A DNA stretch of 38,922 nt from Clostridia bacterium (GTDB taxonomy: Bacteria > Bacillota > Clostridia > Oscillospirales > CAG-272): positions 1-38,922 of the forward strand of contig JAFQUJ010000005.1 of the NCBI GenBank assembly GCA_017408585.1. The letters run 5' to 3'. Within the stretch, counting starts at the first letter, position 1, and each line of letters starts with the position of its first letter. Both the position numbers and the translations under genes were made by a program. Shown one piece after another: positions 15,226 to 23,830 of the stretch. The notes under the pieces are model-generated. The model worked only from the letters and a program-made list of their open reading frames with translations. It was not told the DNA's origin and searched no databases.

Positions 15226-16302
15226 ATGGATCTAAGAGATAATGTAAGAATTAACAGAACAAAAATGCTTGATGAGGCTGCAATAAATCATCGCCCCGCT
15301 CACTTTATTAATACCTTTTGCATCTTTCTTATCGTTTTCTTTATCGTGAACTTGGCAAGAGAGGTGCTTGTGACAATCCCTACCGCCTTTTATCTTATCA
15401 CAGATGACAGGTTCTGGGAGGCGATGGGACAATATATCGCAGGCGAAATTGATAAGAGTCAATTCACACTGGTTTTAGATGAGCTGGGTCAAAATATGCC
15501 GTGGTATGTGATTTTGGTGTCGGTTCTGTCAAGTGGCTTTATGATTTTAGGCGCAATCATTTATTGCACCAAATTTGAAAAAAGAACAATCGCAAGCCTA
15601 GGACTAAGAAAGAAAAATACCAACATCGTGCTCGAATACGGAATTGGCGTTGTAATCGGCGTTGCCATGTTCTATTTCACGCTCCTAATCGCAAACGCAA
15701 TCGGCGCTATCACCGTCGAGTTCAACCCCAATATGTCATGGACAATCATCTTGTTCCTTATCGCCTTCATAATTCAAGGCGCGGGCGAGGAAATCTTCCT
15801 TCGTGGCTATCTTATGACAAGCGTTGCCCGTGACTACAAGATTTCCCTAGCACTCATATTCAGCTCCGCTGTATTTTCACTAATTCACGCATCAAACGCA
15901 GGCGTTTCCTTGCTCGCCTTTGCAAACATATTCCTGTTTGGAGTGTTCGAGGGAATTTATGTCTTAAAGCGTGGTAACATTTGGGGTGCGTGCGCTATTC
16001 ACTCAATGTGGAACTTCGTTCAAGGCAATATCTATGGCTCAAGCGTAAGCGGAATGAGCTCAATGCCATCAATCTTCATCTGCACATCAAATCCAACAAT
16101 GGATTCCGCTAGTGGTGGCGCATTTGGAATTGAGGGTGGCTTTGCAACAACAATTATCGTTCTTGTCGCAATTGGAATACTCTTGCTCGTTCCACCAAAG
16201 AAGAGCGAGCTCCCCGATTACGAGCTAAATCGCAACACCTTCAACGATCAAGACAATTTTGATGGTTATCACGATTATAGCAATTTTAGCGACTATAACT
16301 AA
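15226..16302 (+). CDS. CPBP family intramembrane metalloprotease
   Basis: 358 residues with about eight hydrophobic segments. The catalytic signature GAGEEIFLRGYLMTS (EExxxR) lies near residue 190, and FSLIHASNAGVSLLAF provides the first histidine motif (F-x3-H). AIHSMWNFVQG provides the last. These Abi/CAAX-like proteases cleave membrane substrates, for example in pheromone or bacteriocin processing and immunity. The tail is acidic and asparagine-rich. It begins one base after the NUDIX gene and ends the operon before a strong terminator. Confidence 0.88.
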   Translation: MDLRDNVRINRTKMLDEAAINHRPAHFINTFCIFLIVFFIVNLAREVLVTIPTAFYLITDDRFWEAMGQYIAGEIDKSQFTLVLDELGQNMPWYVILVSVLSSGFMILGAIIYCTKFEKRTIASLGLRKKNTNIVLEYGIGVVIGVAMFYFTLLIANAIGAITVEFNPNMSWTIILFLIAFIIQGAGEEIFLRGYLMTSVARDYKISLALIFSSAVFSLIHASNAGVSLLAFANIFLFGVFEGIYVLKRGNIWGACAIHSMWNFVQGNIYGSSVSGMSSMPSIFICTSNPTMDSASGGAFGIEGGFATTIIVLVAIGILLLVPPKKSELPDYELNRNTFNDQDNFDGYHDYSNFSDYN

Positions 16303-16307
16303 TGCAA

Positions 16308-16343
16308 AATACAGGGCTCGAAGGAGTCCTGTATTCATTTTTG
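16308..16343 (+). terminator. Rho-independent terminator ending the Mrr-to-CPBP operon
   Basis: AATACAGGGCTC pairs with GGAGTCCTGTATT, a 12-pair stem with one G-U around a GAAG-size loop, followed by CATTTTT. Confidence 0.75.
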
Positions 16344-16430
16344 AGTGAATATATTCATTTTTGCTATGAATAAAATGCACACAAATACATTTTCGAGTGA
16401 ATTAATATTAATATATTTATAATAAATCTA

Positions 16431-16459
16431 TTGACAAGCACAAAAATAGGTTGTATAAT
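16431..16459 (+). promoter_or_regulatory. Consensus sigma-A promoter of the amino-acid ABC operon
   Basis: TTGACA (16431-16436), 17 bases, TATAAT (16454-16459): a perfect match in both boxes and spacing. It precedes the receptor gene by 55 bases. Confidence 0.85.
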
Positions 16460-16514
16460 TATAACATCTTAACAGATTAGCGAAAGCTAAAATTTATTTA
16501 TGGAGGAAAAGATA

Positions 16515-17399
16515 ATGAAAAAGATTATCGCACTCGCACTTGCAATCGTTATGGTTGTATGTTGCATTTCACTCGTTTCTTGTGGAAACGACAAAAAATA
16601 TGTTGCAATCGACGCAAGCGACCTTCTCGTTGAGGACTTCGGTATTGCGGTTAAGAAGGGCAACACAGCACTAATGGAAGAGGTAAATAAGGTAATTGAT
16701 GCTTGGGTTAAAGACGGCACAATGGAAAAGTACATTGATTACTATACCCAACTCTCAAAGTATGAGGAGGGCGTAGAGGGCGTTGAAGCTCCTGTTGCAG
16801 GCGACCTTAAGGTTACATGGGACTTCGGCTCAGCAACAGAGGAAATTACAGTTTACACCGAGTCAGGCTTTGCTCCATTTGAATTCGTTTCAAACGGTAG
16901 CGTTGTAGGCGTTGATATTGCAATCATGAATCAGGTTGCAGTAAACATGGGCAAGAAGGTAAATGTTCAAGACATTCTTTTTGACACAATCCCATTGAGC
17001 GTTCAGCAATCAACAGGCGATGCAGTAGGCGCAGCCGGTCTTACAATTAATGAAGAAAGAAAAGACATGGTAGATTTCTCAAGCATCTATTATAGCTCAA
17101 CTCTCGTAGTTGTTTCAGCTGAGGACAAGGCATATTCAAGCCTTAAGGCTCTTGACGGACTCAAGGTAGGCGTTCAAGAGGGCACAAGTGGTGACCTTAT
17201 CGTTTCTGCAGCGACAACAGCAGAGGGTCACTCCTACGAGGGAGATGACGGAGAGGTTGTTGTAAAGATTAGCGACAGCACAACAATTGGGCGTTATAAG
17301 CAGTACGCTCTTGCACTTGCAGACCTCGAGGCAGGCCGTATAGATGCAATCGTTATGGATAAGCTCCCTGCACAAACAATGCTCGCAGTATCAAAATAA
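16515..17399 (+). CDS. Amino-acid ABC transporter substrate-binding lipoprotein, apparently circularly permuted
   Basis: 294 residues. The signal peptide ends in a lipobox with Cys23 (LVSC). The start at 16515 follows TGGAGGAAAAGATA; an in-frame ATG at 16500 would overlap the binding site. The later part is a standard type II receptor: GFAPFEFVSNGSVVGVDIAI (about 118-137), the carboxylate-binding arginine in GLTINEERKDMVDFS, LKVGVQEGTSGD, and GRIDAIVMDKLPAQ. It then stops at residue 294. The closing segment found at the C-terminus of other receptors, of the form (E)-x-Y-G-I-A-V-x-K-G-N...DGT, instead stands at residues 38-80 (VEDFGIAVKKGNTALM, VNKVIDAWVKDGTMEKY), directly after the lipobox. 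The permease and ATPase follow, so it is likely functional. Confidence 0.85.
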   Translation: MKKIIALALAIVMVVCCISLVSCGNDKKYVAIDASDLLVEDFGIAVKKGNTALMEEVNKVIDAWVKDGTMEKYIDYYTQLSKYEEGVEGVEAPVAGDLKVTWDFGSATEEITVYTESGFAPFEFVSNGSVVGVDIAIMNQVAVNMGKKVNVQDILFDTIPLSVQQSTGDAVGAAGLTINEERKDMVDFSSIYYSSTLVVVSAEDKAYSSLKALDGLKVGVQEGTSGDLIVSAATTAEGHSYEGDDGEVVVKISDSTTIGRYKQYALALADLEAGRIDAIVMDKLPAQTMLAVSK

Positions 17400-17411
17400 T
17401 TAAATAAGTCG

Positions 17412-17446
17412 GAATAGTGGGGGAGCTTGTGTTCCCTCACTAATTC
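17412..17446 (+). other. Intercistronic hairpin between receptor and permease genes
   Basis: GAAT-AGTGGGGGA pairs with TTCCCTCACT-(A)-ATTC around a 7-base loop, with G-U pairs. There is no T-run. Such hairpins often stabilise the receptor message and lower the downstream permease level. Confidence 0.55.
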
Positions 17447-17462
17447 TGCTGAAAAGGAATTT

Positions 17463-18188
17463 ATGAATATTTTTTTAGCAGCATCTATTCTTGAACGCCT
17501 TAAAAAAGCGGTTATTGTTCAGGATAGATGGAAAATGTATCTTGAGGGATTAGGAAATACTATTGCAATAGCAGTTATTGCCGCAATTATAGGTACAATA
17601 ATCGGCGTATGCTTTGCAATGATAAATTATCTCAACAGAAAAACAGGAAAGCTTAAGGTTCTGTCTAAAATTGCAAACATTTACATTACCGTAGTAAGAG
17701 GAACTCCCGTAGTTCTTCAGCTCATGATTTTGTACTTTATAGTGTTCGCATCATGGAGTAACGGAATGATGATAGGTGCTATCACATTTGGAATAAATTC
17801 AGGTGCATATGTTGCCGAAATTGCAAGAGCGGGCTTTGAAAGCGTTGATGACGGACAAATGGAGGCAGGACGCTCTCTTGGACTGTCAACATGGCAGACA
17901 ATGTGGCATATTGTTATTCCACAGGCGGTTAAAAACTGCTTACCACCATTGTTCAACGAGTTCATCACTCTCGTCAAGGAAACAGCGATAGTTGGATATG
18001 TTGGTATAATGGACCTAGGAAAAATACCGGGACTTATCCAATCAAGAACCTTTGACTACTTGTTCCCACTTCTTATTGCAGCTATCTTGTATCTTGCAGT
18101 AGTGCTTGTGCTCACAAAGATACTTCATATAATCGAGAAGAAGCTTTCAAAGGGAGAAAGACAGAACGGAGGTGCCTTGAATGAATAA
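17463..18188 (+). CDS. Polar amino-acid ABC transporter permease
   Basis: 241 residues with about five membrane helices. It shows [20 protein letters not shown] near the start, the family motif [16 protein letters not shown], and the EAA loop [20 protein letters not shown] that docks on the ATPase. The ATG at 17463 is used because it follows AAAAGGAATTT; the frame stays open to 17427 but the extension lacks a site. The protein forms the homodimeric channel for polar amino acids. It overlaps the ATPase gene by 8 bases. Confidence 0.92.
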   Translation: MNIFLAASILERLKKAVIVQDRWKMYLEGLGNTIAIAVIAAIIGTIIGVCFAMINYLNRKTGKLKVLSKIANIYITVVRGTPVVLQLMILYFIVFASWSNGMMIGAITFGINSGAYVAEIARAGFESVDDGQMEAGRSLGLSTWQTMWHIVIPQAVKNCLPPLFNEFITLVKETAIVGYVGIMDLGKIPGLIQSRTFDYLFPLLIAAILYLAVVLVLTKILHIIEKKLSKGERQNGGALNE

Positions 18189-18954
18189 TGAAAAGCCACT
18201 TATAGAGGTAAAGGATCTCAAAAAATCATTTGGCAATCTTCATGTCCTTCGTGGAATTTCAACATCTATTTATCCCGGAGAAAAGGTAGTTGTTTTAGGA
18301 CCATCAGGAGGTGGAAAAAGTACATTTTTAAGATGCCTTAACTGTCTTGAAGACCCAACGGGCGGAGAGATAATTTTCGAGGATGTAAATATTGCTGATC
18401 CCAGCGTAAACATAAACATTCACCGTCAAAAAATGGGAATGGTATTCCAACAGTTCAATCTTTTTAATAACAAAACCGTGTTAGAGAACATAATTCTCGC
18501 ACCATATATAATAAACGCAAGCAAGGCGACAAAAGAGGGCAAGACCAAAAAGCAATTCAAGCAGGAATGTATTGATAGAGCTATGGAGCTACTTCGTCGT
18601 ATCGGTCTTGAGGACAAGGCAAATGCTTACCCGTCAACGCTCTCCGGAGGACAAAAGCAAAGAGTTGCGATTGTAAGGGCTCTTGCCATGAACCCCAAGG
18701 TAATGCTCTTTGACGAGCCTACAAGCGCGCTTGATCCCGAAATGGTAGGCGAGGTTCTCGATCTTATTAAGGAGCTAGCCGACGAGGGAATGACAATGGT
18801 AATTGTTACTCACGAAATGGGCTTTGCTCGCGAGGTTGGAACAAGAGTTCTGTTTATGGCAGATGGTGTAATCGCCGAGGAAGGAACACCTAGCGAGGTG
18901 TTTGATAACCCTCAAAATCCGAGAACAGCTCAATTCTTTAAGGCTGTGCTTTAA
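18181..18954 (+). CDS. Polar amino-acid ABC transporter ATP-binding protein
   Basis: 257 residues. Walker A is GPSGGGKST near residue 39, the Q-loop is MVFQQFNLF, the signature is LSGGQKQR, and Walker B is [16 protein letters not shown], followed by the H-loop [11 protein letters not shown]. The subfamily is that of GlnQ/HisP. An insertion of about 15 residues ([17 protein letters not shown]) lies before the signature helix. It energises uptake with the preceding permease and lipoprotein. The start has AACGGAGG upstream within the permease gene. Confidence 0.95.
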   Translation: MNNEKPLIEVKDLKKSFGNLHVLRGISTSIYPGEKVVVLGPSGGGKSTFLRCLNCLEDPTGGEIIFEDVNIADPSVNINIHRQKMGMVFQQFNLFNNKTVLENIILAPYIINASKATKEGKTKKQFKQECIDRAMELLRRIGLEDKANAYPSTLSGGQKQRVAIVRALAMNPKVMLFDEPTSALDPEMVGEVLDLIKELADEGMTMVIVTHEMGFAREVGTRVLFMADGVIAEEGTPSEVFDNPQNPRTAQFFKAVL

Positions 18955-18961
18955 AAACAGC

Positions 18962-18987
18962 GAGTGTAAGGTCACGGAATTACACTC
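18962..18987 (+). other. Hairpin between the ABC operon and the NUDIX gene
   Basis: GAGTGTAA (18962-18969) pairs perfectly with TTACACTC (18980-18987). No T-run follows, and no promoter is seen before 19006, so the NUDIX gene may be partly co-transcribed with the transporter. Confidence 0.45.
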
Positions 18988-19005
18988 AATAAAGGAGATG
19001 GTAAA

Positions 19006-19446
19006 ATGAAGTACGAAAAGTCCTGCGGTGCAGTAATTTTCCGAAAAACAAGGGGAAAATATGCCGTACTTCTTATAAAAAACAGGTATGCGGATTTTTG
19101 GTCATTCCCCAAGGGGCATGTCGAGGACGGCGAAAATGAATATCAAACCGCCATTCGAGAGGTCAAGGAAGAAACTGGCATAGATATCAAAATTGAAAAT
19201 GGCTTCCGTATGGAGTCCGTATATTTGATAGGTAAGAAAAAGAACATAGAAAAAAAGGTAGTATATTTTGCATCACTCACCACAAGAGCGTATGTTGAGC
19301 CACAGGCAGAGGAAATATCAGCTTTTCATTGGTTCTTTGAGGACGAGTTCCCCGAGAAAACCTTTGAAAATGACAGAATAATCTTTAAAGAGGCGCTCGC
19401 ATTTATAAAATCGCGCTTTGGAGATGCAACGGAGAAAAGATTTTAA
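19006..19446 (+). CDS. NUDIX hydrolase, diadenosine tetraphosphatase-like
   Basis: 146 residues. The fold opens with KSCGAVIFRKTRGKYAVLLI and carries the complete NUDIX box GHVEDGENEYQTAIREVKEE, then TGI. FPKGHVEDGE is typical of the bis(5'-nucleosyl)-tetraphosphatase branch, which clears Ap4A and related alarmones, although related enzymes act on other nucleoside diphosphate derivatives. The start follows AAAGGAGATGGTAAA. It ends 30 bases before a strong hairpin. Confidence 0.85.
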   Translation: MKYEKSCGAVIFRKTRGKYAVLLIKNRYADFWSFPKGHVEDGENEYQTAIREVKEETGIDIKIENGFRMESVYLIGKKKNIEKKVVYFASLTTRAYVEPQAEEISAFHWFFEDEFPEKTFENDRIIFKEALAFIKSRFGDATEKRF

Positions 19447-19475
19447 GTATTCCTTAAAATCCACCTAAACCAAAC

Positions 19476-19507
19476 AAAAATCGCACTCATTGAGTGCGAT
19501 TTTTTAT
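19476..19507. terminator. Bidirectional terminator after the NUDIX gene
   Basis: AAAAATCGCACTCA and TGAGTGCGATTTTT are fully complementary with A and T tracts on either side, so it can work in both directions. Confidence 0.8.
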
Positions 19508-19565
19508 CTTTAAAGGCGCTTGAAACAAAAATATAAACACATGAACAAATGAACATACATAACAA

Positions 19566-19587
19566 AACGCCCTCAAACGAGGGCGTT
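19566..19587 (-). terminator. Terminator of the minus-strand membrane protein gene
   Basis: AACGCCCTC and GAGGGCGTT form a 9-pair stem with a 4-base loop. On the minus strand it is followed by TTGTTATG, a short T-rich tract. It lies just past the stop at 19593. Confidence 0.7.
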
Positions 19588-19592
19588 TACTA

Positions 19593-20159
19593 TTAATTTT
19601 CACTATCTAACATATCATCTTGCGCAAAATCGTCGTCATCATCGTAATGAAGTGAGCTAGACGGAGCTTTTCCGGCGTATTCCTTAAAATAACGCATCAT
19701 TTCAGCGCTTGCCTCGAAAATAATAACATCATAGTAGCCATTATTTTTAAAGACAGCAAAGTAAAGCTCCCTTGCACTAATAAAATTCTGCACATAGCGC
19801 AAAAAACGACAGGCGCTAGACTTTTTCAATAAATTTTCCTTCGTGTCCTTTTTGTACTCTCCATAGCCAACGCAATCGGTTAGTGGATAGTAAACCATAT
19901 AAGTGCCGCGCTTGCCGACAATTTTGTTGACATAAAAATCGAGCGTTTCGTTTCTTTCCATCAAAATGTACTCATAGCTTGTCGCATCATATTTTATAAA
20001 AAAATAAATTGCGAGTGCCATCAAAAGAAGTCCTGTCGCTGATGCAATCGTTTTAAAAATGCCCGAAAAATCAATAGTAACACAAAAGACGGAAATAATA
20101 AGAAGTGACGAGTAAATCACTCTAACCGCCGTGTCATACTTTTTTGGTGAATGCTTCAT
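19593..20159 (-). CDS. Membrane protein of unknown function
   Basis: 188 residues. Two closely spaced helices (about 15-30 and 35-56) are followed by a cytoplasmic region of alpha/beta character (YEYILMERNETLDFYVNKIVG) and an acidic low-complexity tail (DDDDDFAQDD). No motif is recognised. The start lies after GGAAAGCAAA on the minus strand. It is downstream of rpmF but separated from it by a terminator-like hairpin. Confidence 0.65.
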   Translation of the reverse strand: MKHSPKKYDTAVRVIYSSLLIISVFCVTIDFSGIFKTIASATGLLLMALAIYFFIKYDATSYEYILMERNETLDFYVNKIVGKRGTYMVYYPLTDCVGYGEYKKDTKENLLKKSSACRFLRYVQNFISARELYFAVFKNNGYYDVIIFEASAEMMRYFKEYAGKAPSSSLHYDDDDDFAQDDMLDSEN

Positions 20160-20198
20160 TTTGCTTTCCTTTATTAATATAAATCAATATAAAACAAT

Positions 20199-20224
20199 AA
20201 GACCACAATGCGCTTGTGGTCTTT
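20199..20224 (-). terminator. Terminator after rpmF
   Basis: AAGACCACAA pairs with TTGTGGTCTT around a 6-base centre. On the minus strand ATTGTTTTA follows. It lies 13 bases past the rpmF stop. Confidence 0.7.
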
Positions 20225-20236
20225 AATGTTTTAAAA

Positions 20237-20422
20237 TTACGCTTCAGTCTTCTTAATGATTTCCTTGCCTGCATAGAAGCCACAAGCAGAGCAAACACGG
20301 TGAGCTAGATTGTATTCACCACATCTTGAGCACTTAACCATTGTAGGTGCTGTGAGCTTGCTGTTGTTAGATCTTCTAAGATTAGTTCTAGAATGAGACT
20401 GCTTTCTCTTAGGTACTGCCAT
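20237..20422 (-). CDS. rpmF: Large ribosomal subunit protein bL32
   Basis: 61 residues. The N-terminus MAVPKRKQSHSRTNLRRS is diagnostic. The C-terminal zinc ribbon has MVKCSRCGEYNLAHRVCSACG, two C-x2-C pairs, so this is the zinc-binding (C+) form. The start follows GGAGGTTATTACA on the minus strand. It is encoded directly after the YceD-family gene, the near-universal arrangement in bacteria. Confidence 0.97.
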   Translation of the reverse strand: MAVPKRKQSHSRTNLRRSNNSKLTAPTMVKCSRCGEYNLAHRVCSACGFYAGKEIIKKTEA

Positions 20423-20481
20423 TGTAATAACCTCCTTTTTTGAGCTTATCTTTTTTTATCTCAGGTATTATACCATAAAAC

Positions 20482-21003
20482 TTAATCGTTTTCAAGTAGT
20501 TTTTGTAAAATTGCGAGTCTTGGATCAATTTCTCTTTTCTTCGGGCAATCACAAGGACCAAGATTTAGGTTCTTAGCACATCTTGGACAAAGTCCTGCGC
20601 ATTCCTCTTTACACAGGAGCCTTGACGGAAATTCAAGCAACAAATCCTCCACGAGAGAGCGGTCGATGTCCAAAATACCACCTCTTACCACGACGAAATC
20701 GTCGTTATCCTCGTCTTGAATAGTCCCCGAAAGACCAACAATGCGATTGAAATTGAGAACAAACTTGCCACATAAGTCCTCAAGACATCTTGCACAGTGC
20801 GATTCGTATTCAATCTCGGCAGTGGCAACCAGCTTCATATAGCCTGCGTTGTCAGTAATATATCCCGAAACCTTAACGGGCGCTGTGAACGAAACATCAT
20901 CCGGCGGAATAATTGGATTATCCTCTTCATCAAGACCGATTTCATAATCAAAATCAATTCTCGAGGATTGTCCGCTTAATAGGGGTTTAAGATCAATAAT
21001 CAT
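20482..21003 (-). CDS. YceD family (DUF177) protein
   Basis: 173 residues. The start is set at ATG 21003 because GGAAGGTG lies eight bases upstream; a GTG at 21021 is in frame but has no binding site. The family shows YESHCARCLEDLCGKF near the middle and a C-terminal cysteine cluster, LCKEECAGLCPRCAKNLN with CDCP. YceD proteins are linked to 23S rRNA accumulation and sit upstream of rpmF. The gap to rpmF is 59 bases. Confidence 0.88.
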   Translation of the reverse strand: MIIDLKPLLSGQSSRIDFDYEIGLDEEDNPIIPPDDVSFTAPVKVSGYITDNAGYMKLVATAEIEYESHCARCLEDLCGKFVLNFNRIVGLSGTIQDEDNDDFVVVRGGILDIDRSLVEDLLLEFPSRLLCKEECAGLCPRCAKNLNLGPCDCPKKREIDPRLAILQKLLEND

Positions 21004-21041
21004 TAAATGCACCTTCCGCACGCATATTTTACTAGATAATT

Positions 21042-21070
21042 ATTATATAGAAAAAATATATCTTTGTCAA
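21042..21070 (-). promoter_or_regulatory. Consensus sigma-A promoter of the yceD-rpmF operon
   Basis: On the minus strand: TTGACA (21070-21065), 17 bases, TATAAT (21047-21042). It is back to back with the plus-strand promoter at 21089. Confidence 0.85.
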
Positions 21071-21088
21071 GTATTTTTTGAAAAAAAC

Positions 21089-21117
21089 TTGAACATATTA
21101 CTAAACTATGCTAAAAT
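21089..21117 (+). promoter_or_regulatory. Sigma-A-type promoter for the anchored protein gene
   Basis: TTGAAC (21089-21094), 17 bases, TAAAAT (21112-21117), 34 bases before the start at 21152. Confidence 0.6.
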
Positions 21118-21151
21118 ATATGAACAACCAAGCGAAAATCGAGGAGAAAAT

Positions 21152-21715
21152 ATGAGCAAAATAGGAAAAATACTAAAAATCGTATTAATAGTAGCAATAG
21201 TGTCCGTGCTTGCGCTTCTTATTGTAAATATAATAAAATCCGACCATAAGGAGCTAGAGGAGCTAAATTTGGATAGCGAGAAAATCAAAAACGCAATCTC
21301 AATCTCAGACGATATTCGTACACATACTCCGGGAGATAATGATGGCTTTTCCGAAAATGGTGGAGTTTACGCGTACTCTCTTTATTATATTGAGGATGCG
21401 GGCTACCTTCAAATCACAGTAAGATATAACGAAAGACACATGGACGATATCGCAAATAGCTATCCCGAATTTGATAAGGAGAAAATCCACTATGTGTTAA
21501 AGGACGATAAGGGCAACACCTACGCCCCAACGGTTCTTGACGAGGCGGAAAAATATCACTATAAATTCTTCAAGCTGGAATTTACAAATGTTGATTTTAA
21601 AGACACATCTCTTACTCTAAGCATGGAAATCGATGTTTTAAACGATGTAATAGGGGAGCAAAATTCAATAGTAATTCACACATCAGGACAAGCCTCAGCT
21701 CCGGTAAAGCATTAA
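21152..21715 (+). CDS. Membrane-anchored extracytoplasmic hypothetical protein
   Basis: 187 residues. One transmembrane segment near residues 7-28 (ILKIVLIVAIVSVLALLIVN) precedes a soluble outer domain with alternating strands (GYLQITVRYNERHMDDIA, IHYVLKDDKGNTYAP, TSLTLSMEIDVL). I do not recognise the domain. The start at 21152 follows CGAGGAGAAAAT; the open frame reaches 21089 but runs through the promoter. It is a single-gene unit between its own promoter and terminator. Confidence 0.7.
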   Translation: MSKIGKILKIVLIVAIVSVLALLIVNIIKSDHKELEELNLDSEKIKNAISISDDIRTHTPGDNDGFSENGGVYAYSLYYIEDAGYLQITVRYNERHMDDIANSYPEFDKEKIHYVLKDDKGNTYAPTVLDEAEKYHYKFFKLEFTNVDFKDTSLTLSMEIDVLNDVIGEQNSIVIHTSGQASAPVKH

Positions 21716-21730
21716 ATGTGAAATTAGACA

Positions 21731-21760
21731 AAAATACAGTCCAATAGGACTGTATTTTTT
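21731..21760 (+). terminator. Terminator upstream of uvrB
   Basis: AAAATACAGTCC pairs with GGACTGTATTTT around AATA, then T-rich sequence. Confidence 0.8.
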
Positions 21761-21783
21761 CAACATAAATTAACTATATATTG

Positions 21784-21812
21784 TTTACAATAAATAAAAA
21801 ATATGTTACAAT
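21784..21812 (+). promoter_or_regulatory. Sigma-A-type promoter of uvrB-uvrA
   Basis: TTTACA (21784-21789), 17 bases, TACAAT (21807-21812). I saw no clear LexA box (CGAAC-N4-GTTCG) around it, although damage control is common for these genes. Confidence 0.6.
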
Positions 21813-21849
21813 ATATAAGCATAATAATTTGAATGAAAGGAGATACGAA

Positions 21850-23817
21850 ATGGAGCAAAATAAATTCAAGTTGAAAAGCGCATATTCCCCAACGGGAGAT
21901 CAGCCCGAGGCGATAAGCACGCTTGTTGAGGCAATTCGCTCTGGAAACAGAATGCAAACTCTGCTTGGCGTAACGGGAAGCGGTAAAACCTTCACTATGG
22001 CAAATGTTATAGCAAGCCTTAATCGTCCAACACTTATTTTAGAGCCAAACAAGACACTTGCCGCACAGGTTTGCTCCGAAATGCGTGCTCTTTTCCCTGA
22101 AAACGCAGTAGAATATTTCGTGTCCTATTACGATTATTATCAGCCCGAGGCGTACATTCCGGGCAAGGATATCTATATCGAAAAGGACGCAATGGTAAAT
22201 GATGAAATAGATAAGCTTCGCCATAGCGCAACAAGTGCTCTTTTTGAGCGCAGAGATGTCATTATAGTGGCATCTGTGTCGTGTATTTACTCTCTTGGTG
22301 ACCCCGAGGAGTATCATAACATGGTCATAGATTTGCGCGAGGGCATGGAAATGGATAGGGATACTCTAACCCGTCGCCTAATCGGCATGAACTATGAAAG
22401 AAATGACATTAATTTCGTAAGAGATAAGTTCAGAGTAAGGGGAGATGTGGTTGAAATTCTCCCTGCTTCATCGTCAGATAAGGCAATTCGTGTCGAATTC
22501 TTTGGAGAGGAAATAGACCGTATAAGCGAGATAAATATCGTCACAGGCGAGGTCATTCGCGCCCTTTCCTTCTGCTCAATTTTCCCTGCCAACCACTATG
22601 TAGTAAGTGACGAGAAAAGAGAAAGAGCATTAAAGGAAATCGAAGAGGAAATGCGAGAGCGTGTCGAGTTTTTCAAAAGTCAAAACAAGCTCCTTGAGGC
22701 TCAAAGAATAGAGGAGAGGACAAGATACGACCTTGAAATGCTTCGTGAAATCGGCTTCTGCTCAGGAGTTGAAAACTATTCAAGAGTCTTGGCAGGCAGA
22801 GAGCCGGGTTCAACTCCACACACCCTTCTTGACTACTTCCCTGAGGATTTTATCATGTTTGTTGATGAAAGCCATGTAATGCTTCCACAGGTAAGGGGCA
22901 TGAGTGGTGGAGATCTCGCAAGAAAGAAAAATCTAGTCGAGTTTGGATTTAGATTGCCATCAGCCTTCGATAATCGTCCACTTTATTTTGACGAATTTTT
23001 GTCAAAGATAAATCAAGCGGTATTCGTTTCCGCTACTCCTGCCGAGTTTGAAAAAACACATTCGACAGTAGTTGCCGAACAGCTAATTCGTCCAACAGGG
23101 CTTGTAGATCCCGAGGTCGAGGTAAGACCAATTGAGGCGCAGGTCGATGATGTAATGGGCGAAATTCGCATTCGCGCTGAAAAGGGCGAGAGAGTGCTCG
23201 TCACCACCCTAACCACCAAAATGGCTGAGGATTTAACCGAATACCTTGCCTCGAATGGTATAAAGGTGAAATACATTCACCACAATGTTGACACAATTGA
23301 GCGTATGGAAATTATCCGTGCCCTTCGTCTTGGAGAGTTTGATGTTCTTGTTGGAATTAACCTTCTAAGAGAGGGCCTTGACATTCCCGAGGTGTCCCTT
23401 GTCGCAATACTTGATGCCGATAAGGAAGGTCTTTTGCGCTCGGAAACCTCGCTTATTCAAACAATTGGACGCGCCGCAAGAAACGCAAATGGTAAGGTAA
23501 TCATGTACGCCGACACCATCACTCGCTCAATGAAAAACGCAATAGACGAAACAAATCGTCGTCGCAAGGCTCAAACTGAATATAACGAGGCTCACGGAAT
23601 AGTTCCTCAAACGATTATCAAGGATATTCACGAGGTAATCGACCTAGGCAAGCGCACCGAGGAGGCAAAAACCATCAAGCGTATGAGCCCGCGAGAGCGC
23701 GAAAGATTAATAGAACAGCTTACCGCCGAAATGAGAGAGGCAGCGCGCAAGCTCGAATTTGAAAAGGCAGCATATTTGCGTGACAAAATTAAGGAATTAC
23801 AGCTCACAAAAAAATAA
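21850..23817 (+). CDS. uvrB: Excinuclease ABC subunit B
   Basis: 655 residues, normal length. Walker A is [13 protein letters not shown] near residue 36. The damage-verifying beta-hairpin follows as [15 protein letters not shown] with [17 protein letters not shown]. Later helicase motifs are [42 protein letters not shown] and QTIGRAARN. The C-terminal UVR domain ([20 protein letters not shown]) binds UvrC. UvrB receives damaged DNA from UvrA and recruits UvrC for nucleotide excision repair. The ATG at 21850 follows GAAAGGAGATACGAA. The gene is 13 bases from uvrA. Confidence 0.98.
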   Translation: MEQNKFKLKSAYSPTGDQPEAISTLVEAIRSGNRMQTLLGVTGSGKTFTMANVIASLNRPTLILEPNKTLAAQVCSEMRALFPENAVEYFVSYYDYYQPEAYIPGKDIYIEKDAMVNDEIDKLRHSATSALFERRDVIIVASVSCIYSLGDPEEYHNMVIDLREGMEMDRDTLTRRLIGMNYERNDINFVRDKFRVRGDVVEILPASSSDKAIRVEFFGEEIDRISEINIVTGEVIRALSFCSIFPANHYVVSDEKRERALKEIEEEMRERVEFFKSQNKLLEAQRIEERTRYDLEMLREIGFCSGVENYSRVLAGREPGSTPHTLLDYFPEDFIMFVDESHVMLPQVRGMSGGDLARKKNLVEFGFRLPSAFDNRPLYFDEFLSKINQAVFVSATPAEFEKTHSTVVAEQLIRPTGLVDPEVEVRPIEAQVDDVMGEIRIRAEKGERVLVTTLTTKMAEDLTEYLASNGIKVKYIHHNVDTIERMEIIRALRLGEFDVLVGINLLREGLDIPEVSLVAILDADKEGLLRSETSLIQTIGRAARNANGKVIMYADTITRSMKNAIDETNRRRKAQTEYNEAHGIVPQTIIKDIHEVIDLGKRTEEAKTIKRMSPRERERLIEQLTAEMREAARKLEFEKAAYLRDKIKELQLTKK

Positions 23818-23830
23818 TAAGGAAAAGAAT

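Noticed and set aside
21784-21849. LexA/SOS box before uvrB
   Set aside because: No CGAAC-N4-GTTCG-like palindrome is visible between the promoter and the start codon.
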